DNA of 12,209 nucleotides from Candidatus Woesebacteria bacterium (GTDB lineage Bacteria; Patescibacteriota; Microgenomatia; UBA8517): contig JAPLZT010000013.1 in NCBI GenBank assembly GCA_026394855.1, positions 1 through 12,209 of the forward strand. Direction: 5' to 3'. A program made the position numbers and the translations under genes. Below, piece by piece: positions 11,592 through 12,209 of this stretch. Numbering within the stretch: position 1 is the first letter of the stretch; each line of letters opens with the position of its first letter. The notes below the pieces were generated by a model. The model worked only from the letters and a program-made list of their open reading frames with translations, had not been told where the DNA came from and searched no databases.

Positions 11592-12209
11592 CATAATTCT
11601 TCCTCGTCTTTCGAGAGGTATGGACTATATCTTCATCCGTAATAACTTCGACTTTTCTGGGTGGCAAGATCCAATTATTCTTATAAAATCTTCATACGAT
11701 TTTGCTCGTATATAAAATCTCCAATAATTAGGGTCTACCTTTTTACTCGGGTTATGCATAACCCCGCAACTTATTCCTAATTCTGTCAGATAATTTCTTA
11801 CTTCTTCCAAATCTTTCTTATTCTTTTGGCAGAAATAAAGATAAAATCTAACCTTAGGACTTTTTGCAATTCCACCTTCTGAATCAAAATAGCCTCGAAT
11901 ATAATCAATTTTTTCTTTCTTAGACTTTACATAAACTCCCTTCATAAGAGTTTTAGAAAATTCTATTATCCAGACTTTTCTGAACTTTCCTTCTTTGTAA
12001 ATCCAAGAAGTTTTACCTAGACTTTTTATCCCCTTTTGGATAACTCTGGCAAAATCTTGATTATTTGTAGCTATTCTGAAAGTGGTCTTGCGACTAGTTG
12101 CGTCATGCAAAACTCCAAGTAAATAAGCCTTTGTTATTTGCGGCGTTGGCGTGTAGTCTCTACGGAGTCCTCGATTCAATCGAGGTTCCCTCGGTATTCC
12201 CATATTCAT
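11592..12209 (-). other. Group I intron in 16S rRNA at about E. coli 1498 (5' part beyond the window)
   Basis: The intron ends TTATG before exon AACAAGG, with omega-G at 11592. Core on the minus strand: CTCCGTAGAGACTACACGCC (near 12150) and GAAGATATAGTCC (near 11630), pairing GACTA with TAGTC as P7. The ORF lies in P8. Core style is the same as the 2584 intron of 23S. The insertion is beside U1498 in the decoding region. Confidence 0.88.
11625..12209 (-). CDS. LAGLIDADG homing endonuclease (two motifs) in the 16S intron, possibly 5'-partial
   Basis: At least 194 residues; the first ATG is at the very edge (12209-12207), so the frame may continue outside. Two LAGLIDADG motifs, AYLLGVLHDAT (about 28-38) and DYIRGYFDSEG (about 102-112), indicate a monomeric enzyme that cuts an asymmetric site, presumably the intronless 16S gene. 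The frame overlaps the ribozyme core on both sides: RDYTP is encoded by the 5' strand of P7, and the C-terminal KI plus stop by the 3' strand (AAGATATAG). A start downstream of the core cannot be excluded, as there is no ATG with a ribosome-binding site before motif 1. Confidence 0.88.
   Translation of the reverse strand: MNMGIPREPRLNRGLRRDYTPTPQITKAYLLGVLHDATSRKTTFRIATNNQDFARVIQKGIKSLGKTSWIYKEGKFRKVWIIEFSKTLMKGVYVKSKKEKIDYIRGYFDSEGGIAKSPKVRFYLYFCQKNKKDLEEVRNYLTELGISCGVMHNPSKKVDPNYWRFYIRAKSYEDFIRIIGSCHPEKSKLLRMKI

Larger units (their letters stand above)
11546..12209 (-). rRNA. rrs: 16S ribosomal RNA, 3' end (partial), interrupted by a group I intron
   Basis: The last exon is 11546-11591: AACAAGGTATCCC, a shortened helix 45 region and GGATCACCTCCTTTCT with the anti-Shine-Dalgarno CCTCC. 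Upstream, from 11592 to the window edge, is intron. The rest of 16S lies beyond 12209. The intact anti-Shine-Dalgarno means canonical ribosome-binding sites (as for S1) can work beside leaderless starts. Confidence 0.93.

Overview
The window looks like a candidate phyla radiation (Patescibacteria, probably Microgenomates-like) genome. Reasons: AT-rich DNA with compact genes, a short four-domain S1 protein, a sortase paired with a tiny substrate-like protein, in-frame palindromic insertions in a housekeeping gene, and rRNA genes full of self-splicing introns. TGA acts as a stop (several genes end on it), which argues against the recoded lineages. The phylum call is inference; the gene calls rest on sequence.

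Layout. 1-1037 (minus): a sortase, a small sortase-substrate-like membrane protein with its own promoter, and the start of a third gene. 1038-1630: no protein gene, but hairpins, a terminator-ended plus-strand RNA candidate and a possible IS200/IS605-type end. 1631-2983 radA and 3123-4220 S1 (both minus), separated by a palindromic octamer repeat. 4308-5004: a Phd/YefM-PIN toxin-antitoxin pair flanked by a 26-bp direct repeat, one copy of which is the 3' end of the 5S gene. 5060-5179: 5S rRNA. About 5278-10064: 23S rRNA, interrupted by four group I introns (E. coli positions about 1917, 1951, 2584, 2604) and by an AT-rich intervening sequence in helix 45. 10255-10327: tRNA-Ala. 10340-11440: an island containing divergent promoters, two terminators, a plus-strand tRNA-Ile(GAT) lying inside the anticodon loop of a second, interrupted tRNA-Ile(GAT), and a hypothetical ORF. 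11546-12209: 3' end of 16S rRNA with a fifth group I intron (about position 1498) that encodes a two-motif LAGLIDADG endonuclease.

How it works together. The rRNA genes keep the classic order 16S-tRNA-23S-5S on the minus strand, but terminators about 110 nt after 16S and before tRNA-Ala, plus internal promoters, suggest 16S is transcribed separately from tRNA-Ala-23S-5S. All five introns sit in functional centres (helix 69, helix 71, the peptidyl-transferase ring, the 16S decoding region), so splicing is needed for every ribosome. Splice sites could be placed to the base from P1 U-G wobbles and omega-G; the resulting exons of 34 and 20 nt match E. coli lengths exactly.

Best candidates for undescribed biology: the nested tRNA inflated by mini-hairpins, the family of GNA-type mini-hairpins and the octamer palindrome shared by rRNA and intergenic DNA, the toxin-antitoxin cassette at the 5S terminus, and promoters that place the start codon at or next to the transcription start (leaderless mRNAs).
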